This document shows positions 9,740 through 18,219 of a stretch of DNA of 64,000 bases, piece by piece. This DNA is from Streptomyces canus 299MFChir4.1. Lineage in GTDB: Bacteria; Actinomycetota; Actinomycetes; Streptomycetales; Streptomycetaceae. Numbering within the stretch: position 1 is the first letter of the stretch; each line of letters begins with the position of its first letter. The DNA lies in contig NZ_KB911598.1 in assembly GCF_000383615.1 (NCBI RefSeq), positions 110,857-174,856 of the forward strand. Reading direction: 5' to 3'. The translations under genes were made by a program, and so were the position numbers. A model generated the notes under the pieces. The model saw only the letters and a program-made list of their open reading frames with translations, was not told the origin of the DNA and did no database searches.

Positions 9740-10180
9740 GTGTCCTTGGCCGTCTTGAGCGCCGGAGGGGGCTGCCCGCGTCCGACGCGCCTGCTCGCGG
9801 ACTGGGTCGCGGAGGCTGTGTGCCGGTCACTGGCGGCCGGTGGTGTGCGCGCCGAGGTGGAGGTGCTGGAGTCGCACCGGCTGCGGACGACCTTGCCCGG
9901 CGTTCAGCCCACGGCCGCGCCGGCCTCGATCTGAGGGTGGCGATCGCGCTGAGGGAGGCGATCGCGGCGGTCCTGGCGGCCGACGGGCTTGTGGTGGCGA
10001 TCGCGGTACTCACCGCGTCCCCGAGCGAGGTGTTCGACTCGTTCTCCGCCGGTCTCGGTGACGGAGTCCTCTCCGGCATGCCGGTGCTGCCGGCCCTCAA
10101 AAGTGGCTCCCGCCGGCAGCCACCCGACCTGGCGCAGGTGATACGCGCGCGCCTGACCGACGTGCACGCCGACCCGTGCC
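9740..10180 (+). pseudogene. NADPH-dependent FMN reductase remnant
   Basis: Fragments in different frames resemble the flavodoxin-like FMN reductase family: LAVLSAGGGCPRPTRLLADWV and EVEVLESHRLRTTLPG in one frame (9740-9930), then LREAIAAVLAADGLVVAIAV and LGDGVLSGMPVLPALK in another (about 9950-10100). The expected active-site glycines of the phosphate-binding loop are degraded and at least one frameshift separates the parts. It lies directly before the MarR-type operators at 10318. I read it as a decayed flavin reductase. Confidence 0.55.
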
Positions 10181-10317
10181 CATCGTCGTCGTCGCGGGCC
10201 CCGCCGGCTGGCGCGCCACAGCTCAGAGCGGCGCGGCGCGGCTGCGCGCCTGCATCGGCTAGCCGCCGCCGAGCTCACCGCTGCGATGCGCTCGCGCCGG
10301 TAGGGACTGAAACCACT

Positions 10318-10374
10318 TGCTTCGAATTCGAAGCAGATGTACCGTCATCAACAGTTGCTTCGAATTCGAAGCAA
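10318..10374 (+). promoter_or_regulatory. Two tandem MarR-type operators before the oxidoreductase gene
   Basis: TGCTTCGAATTCGAAGCA (10318-10335) and TTGCTTCGAATTCGAAGCAA (10355-10374) are perfect palindromes whose centres are 38 bp apart, 30 bp before the ATG at 10404. Both contain the 14-bp palindrome that precedes the MarR gene at 8962. The arrangement suggests cooperative repression by two dimers on the promoter of the quinone-oxidoreductase-like gene. Confidence 0.72.
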
Positions 10375-10403
10375 AGTCGATCGCAGTGAAGGTGAGAACC
10401 GAA

Positions 10404-11348
10404 ATGAAGGCAGTACGTTTCCACGAGTACGGCGACCCCGACGTCCTGCGCTACGAGGATGTGGAGCAGCCCGTGCCCGGAGTCGGTGAGGTCCGGATCC
10501 GGGTCGCCGCGACCTCGTTCAACTCCGTCGACGGCAACATCCGCGGCGGCTTCATGCGCGGCCCCATCCCGGTGGAACTGCCCCACACCCCCGGCCTCGA
10601 CGTCGCCGGTACGGTCGACGCGCTGGGTGAGGGCGTCGACGGCATCGCGGTCGGCGACGACGTCATCGGTTTTCTGCCGATGGACGGCAACGGAGCCGCG
10701 GCGGAGTACGTCCTCGCACCGGCCGACGTCCTGACCCCGGCGCCCAAGAGCGTCCCCCTGGCCGACGCCGCCGCGCTGCCGCTGGTGGGCCTGACCGCGT
10801 ATCAGGCGCTGTTCGACCACGGCAAGCTGACGGCAGGGCAACGCGTGCTCATCAACGGGGCCGGCGGCGCGGTCGGCGGTTACGCCGTGCAGCTGGCCAA
10901 GAACGCCGGTGCTCACGTCATCGCCACGGCCGGCCCGCGCAGCAGCGAGGCGGTCAAGTCCGCCGGCGCCGACGAGGTCATAGACCACACCACCACCGGC
11001 GTGACCGCGGCGGTGACCGAGCCGGTCGACGTCGTGCTCAACCTCGCACCGGTCGACCCTGCCGAACTGGCCGCGCTGGTCATGCCGGTCCGCCCGGGCG
11101 GCGTCCTGGTCAACACGACGGTGTGGATGCCCGCCCCCTCCGACGAGGACCGCGGTGTGCGCGGCATCGACCTGTTCGTCCGCAGCGACGCCGAACAACT
11201 CGCGAAGCTGGTGGCCCTGATCGACCGCGGCGAGCTGCACGTCGCCATCGCCGAACGGCTGCCGCTGGCCGAACTGCCGCGGCTGCACGCCCGCGCAGCC
11301 GAAGGCGCGGTACACGGCAAGGTCATAGTCGTCCCGACCGCCGCCTGA
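10404..11348 (+). CDS. NADP-dependent MDR oxidoreductase, quinone reductase-like
   Basis: 314-residue zinc-free medium-chain dehydrogenase/reductase. It shows the GroES-like N-terminal domain (MKAVRFHEYGDPDVLRYEDV, LPHTPGLDVAGTVDALGEGV) and the Rossmann segment INGAGGAVGGYAVQLAKNAGA for NADPH. Zinc-ligand cysteines are absent, as in quinone oxidoreductases. The ATG at 10404 sits just after two copies of the MarR operator, so expression is probably induced by the regulator's ligand, and the product may reduce quinones or other electrophiles. Confidence 0.88.
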   Translation: MKAVRFHEYGDPDVLRYEDVEQPVPGVGEVRIRVAATSFNSVDGNIRGGFMRGPIPVELPHTPGLDVAGTVDALGEGVDGIAVGDDVIGFLPMDGNGAAAEYVLAPADVLTPAPKSVPLADAAALPLVGLTAYQALFDHGKLTAGQRVLINGAGGAVGGYAVQLAKNAGAHVIATAGPRSSEAVKSAGADEVIDHTTTGVTAAVTEPVDVVLNLAPVDPAELAALVMPVRPGGVLVNTTVWMPAPSDEDRGVRGIDLFVRSDAEQLAKLVALIDRGELHVAIAERLPLAELPRLHARAAEGAVHGKVIVVPTAA

Positions 11349-11376
11349 CATCGATCCCCCGCCGAAAGGAAGGGGC

Positions 11377-11610
11377 ATGGCAATCCGCTTGGGCCCCGAA
11401 ATCGCCGTGGCACCGGTCCCTATGGCCGGCGCGATGGCGGACGCCACACCACCGGCCGTAGGTGATATCGCAGCGCGCCGCGCCATGAGGGAGCCGATCA
11501 TCGGCGCGCGGGGACGGCCCAGCCCATCCCGGGCCGACGTGAAAACGAGCGAGCACCACGCGACCGTCGGCGACGGCGCCCGAATCAAGATCGCGATGGT
11601 GCCGAGCACC
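11377..11610 (+). pseudogene. Truncated alpha/beta-hydrolase N-terminus
   Basis: The frame starting ATG 11377 (after GAAAGGAAGGGG) gives MAIRLGPEIAVAPVPMAG and later DVKTSEHHATVGDGARIKI, which resembles the cap start and first strand of hormone-sensitive-lipase-type esterases. The oxyanion HGGG motif and everything after it are missing; sequence from about 11610 on is unrelated and passes into a transposase remnant. It probably was the gene following the oxidoreductase before insertion or deletion. Confidence 0.5.
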
Positions 11611-11660
11611 CACTGCTGTGGACCCGCATCGACCACGGGGATGTGCGGAAGTTCTCGTGA

Positions 11661-11960
11661 GACCAGGGCTTCGCCGGCCGTCTGGTCGGCTGGACCTGCC
11701 TGATCCTCGGGCGCGAGCCCGAGATCGTCCGCAGACACCCTGGCCGGTGCCCCTTCCAGGCGCAGCCGAAGAGGTGGACGATGGAGCACCCGCTGTCGTG
11801 GATCACTGCCCACCGGCGCCTGGTTCGCGACCACGGGAGCAGGCCGGCTCACTCGGAGACCATGATCTGTCGGGCGATGATCGGGGTCGTGGTCCGCCGC
11901 CTGACGCGGGGCGGGGCTGCCACTCGGCCTGGTCCCAAATCGCTTACCCGGATGCGGTGA
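11661..11960 (+). mobile_element. IS5-family transposase C-terminal remnant
   Basis: In one frame the DNA encodes GFAGRLVGWTCLILG, then QPKRWTMEHPLSWITAHRRL and RDHGSRPAHSETMICRAMIG, ending at TGA 11958-11960. This matches the last catalytic block of IS5-group transposases (pattern PRRWVVERTFAWLSRHRRL, with the catalytic Glu). The N-terminal half is absent and several conserved residues are changed (VVER to TMEH, though E is kept). No terminal repeats were identified. Confidence 0.65.
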
Positions 11961-11988
11961 CGTGCCAGAACGCCAGTACCGTGCTGCT

Positions 11989-12555
11989 GTGACCAGCGAC
12001 AAGGCCGACCGCCGCGGGCTGTGGGACGCCGCTGCGGTCCGTGCCCGGGTCGCCGCCATGGCCCAAGAAGACCCTGCGCGTAAGCGTTTCGGCTCCTCAC
12101 ACCATGGATATCTGCTTCGGCCTCCTCTGGCAGAGGACACCATCTGGCTGTTCGAGCAGCAGCAGGGTGCCCGACTCCCCGCTTCCTACCGCGGCTTCCT
12201 CAAGGACGTCTCCGACGGAGGAGCGGGACCGGACTACGGGCTCCTGGGCCTTGCAGAGGAGGTGGACGACGAAGAGGCTCTGCACGACCTTCGAGAAGAG
12301 GGTCGACGCGTGGGCTTCCTGTCCACGCCGTTTGCGCACACTGACGGGTGGCCGGGGCCGGGCAGGGACGGCGATGCCGGCTACTCGGTCGGAGGGAGCC
12401 TGGTCATCGGGGAATGTGGTTGCGGCGCGTTCCACCGGCTGGTCGTCACGGGGAGGAACGCCGGCCAGGTCTGGCTCGACGATCCTGACTGGGGCGGCCT
12501 GACACCGGGGCCCGACTTCCGAGACTGGTACCTGGCATGGCTGGGCACGACCTGA
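11989..12555 (+). CDS. SMI1/KNR4 family protein
   Basis: 188 residues from the GTG at 11989; a GTG at 11962 would add nine residues. The pattern DTIWLFEQQQGARLPASYRGFLKDVSDGG plus GPDYGLLGL and a C-terminal LVVTGRNAGQVWLDD matches the SMI1/KNR4 (SUKH) fold. SUKH proteins often serve as immunity proteins against contact-dependent toxins, but in streptomycetes many are solitary with no known role. No toxin gene is visible nearby. It starts only 29 bp after a transposase remnant. Confidence 0.75.
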   Translation: MTSDKADRRGLWDAAAVRARVAAMAQEDPARKRFGSSHHGYLLRPPLAEDTIWLFEQQQGARLPASYRGFLKDVSDGGAGPDYGLLGLAEEVDDEEALHDLREEGRRVGFLSTPFAHTDGWPGPGRDGDAGYSVGGSLVIGECGCGAFHRLVVTGRNAGQVWLDDPDWGGLTPGPDFRDWYLAWLGTT

Positions 12556-13038
12556 CTGGTGCGGCCCGAGCCCGTCCCGGTTCATAGCGCCGGACGTCGA
12601 CGGCGGTCGTCGCACCGAGTGCCGCCCGGAAGCAGGGATGGACCTGGAACTCCGTCGCGCAGTCGGCCAGGAAGACGGCACCGAAGAGGACCCCAAAGAA
12701 GACGGCGACACACCGATCACGCAGGGCCGGGTTGCGCCTCGTCGGCTGCTCGCCAGGCCCCTGGTACGACGGCGCACCAGGACGCTGGCGATCAGCGCGG
12801 CCACCCGGCCCTTACCCTGCCGTGCAGAAGGAGTTGTACGAGATCATCGTGCGAGACCGTACGGAAGCCTCGTCCGCAAGGTGACACCCAGCTTGATATC
12901 GCCGAGCGGCGCGCCGTCACACCTTGATCACCAAAGGCGTCACGCATCCCGGGCTCCGCGCCACCTCACCGACAGGCGAGCGGTCGGCGGGCCGTGTCCA
13001 CGGCCGCGTCCCGCTCGCACTGCAGGCACTCACGCGCG
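12556..13038. other. 483-bp gap without a convincing gene
   Basis: No recognisable gene. A short hydrophobic open stretch on the minus strand (CVAVFFGVLFGAVFLADC, about 12640-12720) has no start codon with a ribosome binding site and no recognised family, so it is not called. Confidence 0.4.
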
Positions 13039-14022
13039 TCAAAGGGCGGCGGTCGTCCCCTCGCCGGAGGCGCTGCCCGCGAGCCACTGGTCCCATCCCA
13101 GGTTGAAGTCGGCGTAGCCGTTGTCCGCCGGGGCCTTGCCGCGGGGTGAGCCGGTGATGGTGATGGGGTCGCCCTGCTTGACCTGGCCGTAGAACCACTT
13201 GGCGTCCGACAGGGACAGGTGGACGCAGCCGTGCGAGCCGCGGGCGCTGCCGCTGCCCGGGTTCGGGTCGCCGGTCGAGTAGTGGACGTACGTGCCGGAC
13301 TGGGTGAGGTGGATGTCCCAGGGCAGTGTCAGGTCGTAGAAATTGGGACTGCTCTTGTCGCAGCTGATTCCGACGCTGCAGGAGGTCATGTGGACCTTCT
13401 CCTGCTTGTCGATGACCGCCATCGTGCCGTCCCACGTCGGATACTCGGCGCTGCCCGCGTTGATCGACAGGGTGCGTACCGGCGCGCCGTTGCGGGTCAC
13501 CTTCATGGTGTGGCCGGTCACCGAGACGTCCGCGCGCACGTCGTCACCGATCTTGAAGGTGTGCGTGTAGTTGTGTACGCCGTAGCGTCCGTTGCCATTG
13601 CTGACGCCCGTCATGTCGGCATCGATCTTCACCGTCGTACCGGAGGGCCAATACGTCTTCGGGCGCCAGTCGGCGCGCTTGTCGCCCATCCAGTGCCAGG
13701 CGCCGGCCACCGATTGTGAGGCACTCACCTTCATGTGCTTTTCCACTGTGGCCCGCGCCTTGGCCGCCACAGGGTTCGTGAAGATCACCGAGATCGGCAT
13801 GGCCACGCCGACCGTGGTTCCCGTCTGCGGGGTAATCGTCTCGAGGAGCATAGGCGGACCCGCCGGTTTCGTCGGTGACGGAGAGGCGCTCGCACTCGGC
13901 TTCGCCGACGCCTTCGCGTCCCCGCTCGCCTTGTCGCTGCCGCCCCCGCCGCAGGCGCTCGCGCCCATCAGTGTCACACCCGTGACGAATGCGATCCATA
14001 TGCTGCTCTTGCGCCGTCCCAC
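13039..14022 (-). CDS. L,D-transpeptidase lipoprotein (YkuD domain)
   Basis: 327 residues from the GTG at 14022. The N-terminus is a lipoprotein signal (WIAFVTGVTLMGASAC, lipobox Cys about residue 20) followed by a Ser/Lys/Pro-rich linker, then an immunoglobulin-like Ldt domain (MLLETITPQTGTTVGVAMPI) and a YkuD catalytic domain. The catalytic motif is intact: Y-V-H in TYVHYSTGD and SARGSHGCVHLS, with the nucleophilic Cys near residue 266. These enzymes make 3-3 cross-links in actinobacterial peptidoglycan and sit at the outer face of the membrane. A longer frame up to 14127 lacks a sensible signal peptide. Confidence 0.9.
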   Translation of the reverse strand: MGRRKSSIWIAFVTGVTLMGASACGGGGSDKASGDAKASAKPSASASPSPTKPAGPPMLLETITPQTGTTVGVAMPISVIFTNPVAAKARATVEKHMKVSASQSVAGAWHWMGDKRADWRPKTYWPSGTTVKIDADMTGVSNGNGRYGVHNYTHTFKIGDDVRADVSVTGHTMKVTRNGAPVRTLSINAGSAEYPTWDGTMAVIDKQEKVHMTSCSVGISCDKSSPNFYDLTLPWDIHLTQSGTYVHYSTGDPNPGSGSARGSHGCVHLSLSDAKWFYGQVKQGDPITITGSPRGKAPADNGYADFNLGWDQWLAGSASGEGTTAAL

Positions 14023-14256
14023 GAACTGCCCCGGTCTGCTCGCTCTTCGGCCCTGACGGGCCCATCTCCCTGTCAGACAGCGAGGGCGTGGGCCGTAGTT
14101 GCACGCGTCGCGTAAAACATGTCCCAAGGTTCGGCGCTGGTCCGGGCCGTCCTGCCGTCGCAGACGTCCTTGGCTCCCTTGTCGTCACGGGCCGAGAGTG
14201 GACGCATGACACCAACGTTCATCACAGTGAGGGCACCACGAAAAGGGGGCTCTCCG

Positions 14257-14862
14257 ATGAGCGATGGCATGATCTCCAGCGGTTGGGACGTTCTGGACGC
14301 TTCCCACGACGCACTACGCACGGCGGTTGGCGCCGTCCCCGCCGACGGCTGGCGCCTGCCGACACCCTGCGAGGACTGGACCGTCGCCCAGGTCTTCCAG
14401 CACGCCGTCGGCGACCAGATCGGCTTCGCCGCCGCCCTGACCGGCGAACCCGGCCCCGACTTCAACCCGTTCGCCCCGACGGGCGAGATGGAGGGAGTGG
14501 ACCCGGCGGGGTTCCTGGAGGACGCCCTGGCACGCGCGGCGACGGCATGGGCGGGGGTCGACCGGGGCGTCGCCGAGGTGCCCACCCCGGTGCCGCCGCA
14601 CAAGATGTCCCCTTGGTCCGGCTCGGCAGCGTGCGGGCTGGACGCAGCGGTCCACGGCTGGGACATCGCCCAGGCGACGGGCCGGCCGTCGCCGCTCACG
14701 CCCGAGTTGGCCCGCCCCCTTCTCGAGGTCGCCAGGGAGATCGTCGAGCCGCTGCGCCCATACGGCGCGTACGCCGCCGCCCTGGCCCCCGAGCAGGGCG
14801 ACGACGACGTGGCGGTCCTCCTGCGTTACCTCGGCCGCGACCCTCGCTGGAGCGCCTCGTAG
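14257..14862 (+). CDS. TIGR03086 family metal-binding protein (DinB-like)
   Basis: 201 residues. ATG at 14257 follows AAAAGGGGG. The sequence has the mycothiol-maleylpyruvate-isomerase/DinB four-helix pattern: LRTAVGAVPADGWRLPTPCEDWTVAQVFQHAVGDQ and CGLDAAVHGWDIAQATG, in which the two His residues are likely metal ligands. The family is typical of mycothiol-producing actinobacteria and is thought to include thiol-dependent enzymes, but most members have no assigned reaction. It is divergent from the L,D-transpeptidase gene. Confidence 0.85.
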   Translation: MSDGMISSGWDVLDASHDALRTAVGAVPADGWRLPTPCEDWTVAQVFQHAVGDQIGFAAALTGEPGPDFNPFAPTGEMEGVDPAGFLEDALARAATAWAGVDRGVAEVPTPVPPHKMSPWSGSAACGLDAAVHGWDIAQATGRPSPLTPELARPLLEVAREIVEPLRPYGAYAAALAPEQGDDDVAVLLRYLGRDPRWSAS

Positions 14863-14872
14863 CGGGCGCTGA

Positions 14873-15425
14873 TCGGGCCGTTGCCGTGATCCTGTTCGTG
14901 TTCCGCACCGGTGCCCAGGGGGAGCACCTGCCGCAGGCGCTCGGCTTCGGCTCGGGCGTGACGTGCGGGAGTCCTGGCCGCGTGGAACGAGGCCGACGTG
15001 TGGCCGCTGGCGATGATCGATCCTCCCTGGGCGGGCGGCCCGAGGCGGCCCGAGGGGGCCCGAGGGGGCCCCAAAGCGGGCCCAGCCTGGTCGGCCGTGC
15101 AGGGATGGGCGGCAGGCACCACGTCATCACCGACGCCCAGAGCATCCCGCCCGCCGGATAGCTGACCGGCGGCCACCGCGACGGCGTCACGCGGTTGCCG
15201 CCGCTACAAGGTTTGGCCGGTGGCCGGGTGGTGGGCCGGTCCTGGTGCCGGCCCGGCGCGCTCCTCGCCGAACGCGACCAGTCCCACCCCTCCGGCCTGG
15301 GCATCTTCCGGTACGTCGTCGAAAGAACGAACGCCTGACTGCACGGCTTCCGCCGCCTGCGCATCCGCTGGGACCGACGCGACGACCTCCACAAAGCCTT
15401 CCACGCCCTTGCCACCTGTCTCCAA
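14873..15425 (+). mobile_element. Decayed IS5-family transposase
   Basis: Pieces of a transposase on the plus strand: VILFVFRTGAQGEHLPQALG and GFGSGVTC (14884-14965), then after a frameshift AAWNEADVWPL, and near the 3' end GLGIFRYVVERTNA, an in-frame TGA where Trp is expected, and LHGFRRLRIRWDRRDDLHKA (15285-15410). The order matches IS5-group (IS1647/ISL2-like) enzymes, but the catalytic middle is unrecognisable. The C-terminal part is close in sequence to the remnant at 16432-16809, which faces the opposite way. Confidence 0.65.
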
Positions 15426-15448
15426 GGTGACCGGCGGCCTGCCCTGGT

Positions 15449-16285
15449 TCAGGGGTGGGACGGGGTTCCGAGGAACCGGTGGAGGGAGGTCGTCATGCTG
15501 GTGACGAATGTGTCGCGGGTCGGGTCGTCGAGGCGGTCCAGGGAGAGGTAGGGGTTGAGGTCTTCCAGCTCGACAAGGAGCAGGTCACCGTCCTGGGTGC
15601 GGCAGGCGTCCACGCGCTGGATGCCGTGGTCAAGGGTGTTCCAGTCAATGAAGCGGCGGGCGAAATCGAGGTCGGCTTCGGTGGGCCGGTAGGGCTCGAG
15701 GACCCAGCGCCGTTCGGGGTCGGGGGCGTGAAGGGCGTACTGGAAGGCATCGTCGACGTAGTAGAACGACACCTCGTAGCGAAAATCGATGCGGGGCTGA
15801 ACCAGGATGTCGCCGTGGACGAGGCCGGCCAGCTGTTCCTGAGGCACGAAGCTGAGGCCGATGGAGTCCGCCCCTGCCTTCGGCTTCACCACGTACTGGT
15901 CGCTCTCGGGCAGGCGGCCGAGGTCCTGGGGCCGGTCGATGGTGGGGATGACGGGGTATCCGGCTGCGGTCAGGTCCAGCAGGTATTGCTTGCCTGCCAT
16001 GTCGGCCCGGCCGGACAGCGGGTTGTAGACCCGGGTGCCGCGCGCCGCGGCCCGGTCCCGGAAGGCGTCGTATTCCTTCTGGTAGTGCAGCACGGGGCCG
16101 CTGTTGCGGACCACGACCGTGTCAAAGGAGTCCATCAGAGCCGAGGCGTCCAGCGGATGGCACAAAGCGACGTCGAAGTCGTTCCGCAGCCGAGACGACA
16201 GGAAGATGTCCTCGTCGCAGTAACGCCGCCCCCGGGCCTCGTAGGCGAGGTCGGTCACGAACAAAACGCTGGGGCGGCCGGGCAC
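15449..16285 (-). CDS. ATP-grasp domain protein
   Basis: 278-residue protein with a pre-ATP-grasp N-terminus (VLFVTDLAYEARGRRYCDED, SFDTVVVRNSGP) and an ATP-grasp core (AGKQYLLDLTAAGYPVIPTI, YVVKPKAGADSIGL, ILVQPRID, LLVELEDLNPYLSLD). The last segment has the acidic and Asn residues that bind Mg-ATP. Such proteins ligate a carboxylate to an amine, for example in peptide or peptidoglycan-like ligations, but the substrate is unknown. It is the only intact gene between two inverted IS5-family remnants, so it may have been carried in with them. Confidence 0.82.
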   Translation of the reverse strand: MPGRPSVLFVTDLAYEARGRRYCDEDIFLSSRLRNDFDVALCHPLDASALMDSFDTVVVRNSGPVLHYQKEYDAFRDRAAARGTRVYNPLSGRADMAGKQYLLDLTAAGYPVIPTIDRPQDLGRLPESDQYVVKPKAGADSIGLSFVPQEQLAGLVHGDILVQPRIDFRYEVSFYYVDDAFQYALHAPDPERRWVLEPYRPTEADLDFARRFIDWNTLDHGIQRVDACRTQDGDLLLVELEDLNPYLSLDRLDDPTRDTFVTSMTTSLHRFLGTPSHP

Positions 16286-16431
16286 GGGCCATCTCCTGGG
16301 TCGGTGGCCACCAATCTACTCAGACCACCGAACTCCCAGCACCGGGCCGGTCCCGCCCGTGCGACCAGTCAAGGACTCGCAGTAGTTGCACGGCGCACTT
16401 GGTATCGGCCGGCGTGGGCGGCTAACTGGCC

Positions 16432-16809
16432 CTAACAAAGCCTCTGGACGTGGCGGTGGGTGATCAGGCAGACGGCGATGCCAAAGAAGGCCTCGTGGAT
16501 GTCGTGGCGTCGTTCCCAGCGAATGCGCAGGCGGCGGAAGCCGTGCAGCCAGGAGATCGTCCGCTCGACGACCCAGCGGAATGTGCCCAGGCCGGTGCCG
16601 TGCGGCTGGCCTCGCTCGGCGATCGCGGGCCGGATGCCGCGTTGCCGCAGGAGCCGGCGGTACTTGTCGTGGTCGTGGTCGTGGCCGCGGTCGGCGCAGA
16701 GTATGTCGGGCCGTCTGCGCGGCCGTCCGACGACTCCGGCCCTTGCCGGGATCTTGTCCAGCAGCGGCAGCAGTTGGGTGACCAAGCCTTGCCGACTGAC
16801 CACTTCCAT
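16432..16809 (-). mobile_element. Truncated IS5-family transposase, C-terminal half
   Basis: 125 residues remain: LDKIPARAGVVGRPRRRPDI with CADRGHDHDHDKYRRLLRQRGI and GTFRWVVERTISWLHGFRRL. This includes the second DDE Asp (DRG) and the catalytic Glu (VVER) of IS5-group transposases; the N-terminal half (about 130 residues) is gone and upstream sequence is unrelated. The stop codon (16432) is followed by TTGTTAGGGCC-like sequence that may be the IS end. It faces the remnant at 14873-15425 across the ATP-grasp gene. Confidence 0.8.
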
Positions 16810-16844
16810 GCGTTCACCGGCATTGCCTGCTCCCGGCGGCGGCA

Positions 16845-16867
16845 GCCGCCCCGAGATTCGGGGCGGC
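16845..16867 (-). terminator. Hairpin terminator after the NLP gene
   Basis: GCCGCCCCGA (16845-16854), loop GAT, TCGGGGCGGC (16858-16867): a perfect 10-bp GC stem 44 bp beyond the stop of the NLP gene, between it and the transposase remnant. No T-run follows, as is common in streptomycetes. Confidence 0.65.
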
Positions 16868-16910
16868 GACCTTCATGTCCTGCGGTCTGGGCACCCGGCC
16901 GGCAGACAAG

Positions 16911-17681
16911 TCATGCGTACGGGTCGAAGGGGATGCCGCCCGGCTTGGCCTTGTTGAGCGTGTCGTTGAACTTGGAGTCCTGGAGCGGGAGGTTGGCGTT
17001 GCCCCAGTCGGAGCCGTTCAGGACGGTGCGCAGGTCGGGTGCGAGGCTGTCCCAGGTGAGCAGGTTCTCCTGGTGCCAGGCGCCGGTGTCGTTCTCCGCC
17101 GACTCGCCCCACTTGGCGAAGCGGAAGGCGTGGGTGCTGGCACCGTCCTTGTGGTAGACGGCCATGACGCGCCGACCGCTCATCGGAACGTCGGCAATCG
17201 GGTGGGTGCTGAAGCCGCCGTGCCGGGAGGCGGACAGGTATGACGGTGTGTCCGCCCCTTGCTCGACCCACACGACCATGCACTCCCAGTCGTGCCTGTG
17301 ACCGATGCCCGGAGACGCCTCGTCCTTCTCGAAGTAGCTGGCGTAGATGATTCCGCACCAGCCGTTGTTGCACTTGGCTCGCGAGTAGGTGTTGGCGTGG
17401 CCGAGGTGGTCACCGCGGCACTGTCCGGTGATGGGGCCGGTCGGCTTCAGGCCGCCGTTGAGGGTCCCGCTCGCGTCGATGGCGGCGGCCGGGTAGCAGG
17501 AGTCCGTGTCGTAGTCGTACACGGGCTCGAAGTACTTCTGGAATGCGGTGGCGTTCTCGGGCAGGTTCTGCAGCACGCCCGCGGAGGCGCTGCCCGTCAG
17601 CGTGGCAGCGAGAGCCGCGCCGCTGCCCGTGACGGCGACGGCTCTGGCGAGCCGGATCGTTCTGCTGGTGGTTCGAGGCAT
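16911..17681 (-). CDS. Secreted NPP1/NLP (Nep1-like) protein
   Basis: 256 residues from ATG 17681, which has GGAG eight bases upstream; the open frame further 5' is not protein-like. A signal peptide (ARAVAVTGSGAALAATLTGSASA) precedes the mature protein. The family's signature heptapeptide GHRHDWE is intact at residues 127-133, with preceding conserved cysteines (DSCYPAAAID, GQCRGDH, KCNNGWCG). NLPs of oomycetes, fungi and some bacteria bind plant sphingolipids and can lyse dicot cells; whether this one is cytolytic is not known. A hairpin terminator follows at 16845. Confidence 0.9.
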   Translation of the reverse strand: MPRTTSRTIRLARAVAVTGSGAALAATLTGSASAGVLQNLPENATAFQKYFEPVYDYDTDSCYPAAAIDASGTLNGGLKPTGPITGQCRGDHLGHANTYSRAKCNNGWCGIIYASYFEKDEASPGIGHRHDWECMVVWVEQGADTPSYLSASRHGGFSTHPIADVPMSGRRVMAVYHKDGASTHAFRFAKWGESAENDTGAWHQENLLTWDSLAPDLRTVLNGSDWGNANLPLQDSKFNDTLNKAKPGGIPFDPYA

Positions 17682-18219
17682 GGGGTCTCCGTGGCGATGT
17701 GACGATCGCGGACATGACATCCGGCGTGTGCAGACAGAGACTGGCAAGCCGAGAGGCTGCTGGAAGGGCTTTCCGCCGAACTCAGGGCGGCATTTTTCCG
17801 AACTGATCGACGCTCGCCTGTGGTTCGGTGGGCGCGGACGGTCGGTCGGCTCGCCCGCATGCGAAGTCACACGCGCCCTTGGCGTGCCGGCCGACGAGGA
17901 GGCCCTCGTCGGCGCCCCAGGTCCGGCGTCTTGCAGCGAGTTGATGCCACCCGGGCCGACGCCGAAGGGAACGATTCGCGCGGCCCCGTGCGCTGGTGGC
18001 CGCCCACCGGAGTGTGATCGAACTGTCGGCTCGGCGGCTGTGCTGCGACAACTCAGGCTGCACCAGGGAGAACCGCTGCGGGCCTGATGGAGGTGACTGC
18101 CCCCGGGGTGGGTGGAGTCGAGGTGCTTGGTTCGTACGCTACCGGTGAGGGTGCGGAGTTCGTACTCGACCGGCTTGAGCATGCCCGGCGCGGGCGTCCT
18201 TGCGTCGATGTGCAGTGGC
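17682..18219. other. 538-bp gap without a convincing gene
   Basis: The frames here give no recognised family. A faint likeness to a transposase (a minus-strand RRRTWGADEG stretch near 17900) is too short to call. The region holds the promoter of the NLP gene and the 3' side of the ThuA gene. Confidence 0.35.

Noticed and set aside
12640..12720. Hydrophobic minus-strand peptide (CVAVFFGVLFGAVFLADC)
   Set aside because: No start codon with ribosome binding site and no recognised family.
17780..18060. Possible IS630-type transposase remnant
   Set aside because: Only RTWG matches over a short distance; insufficient for a call.
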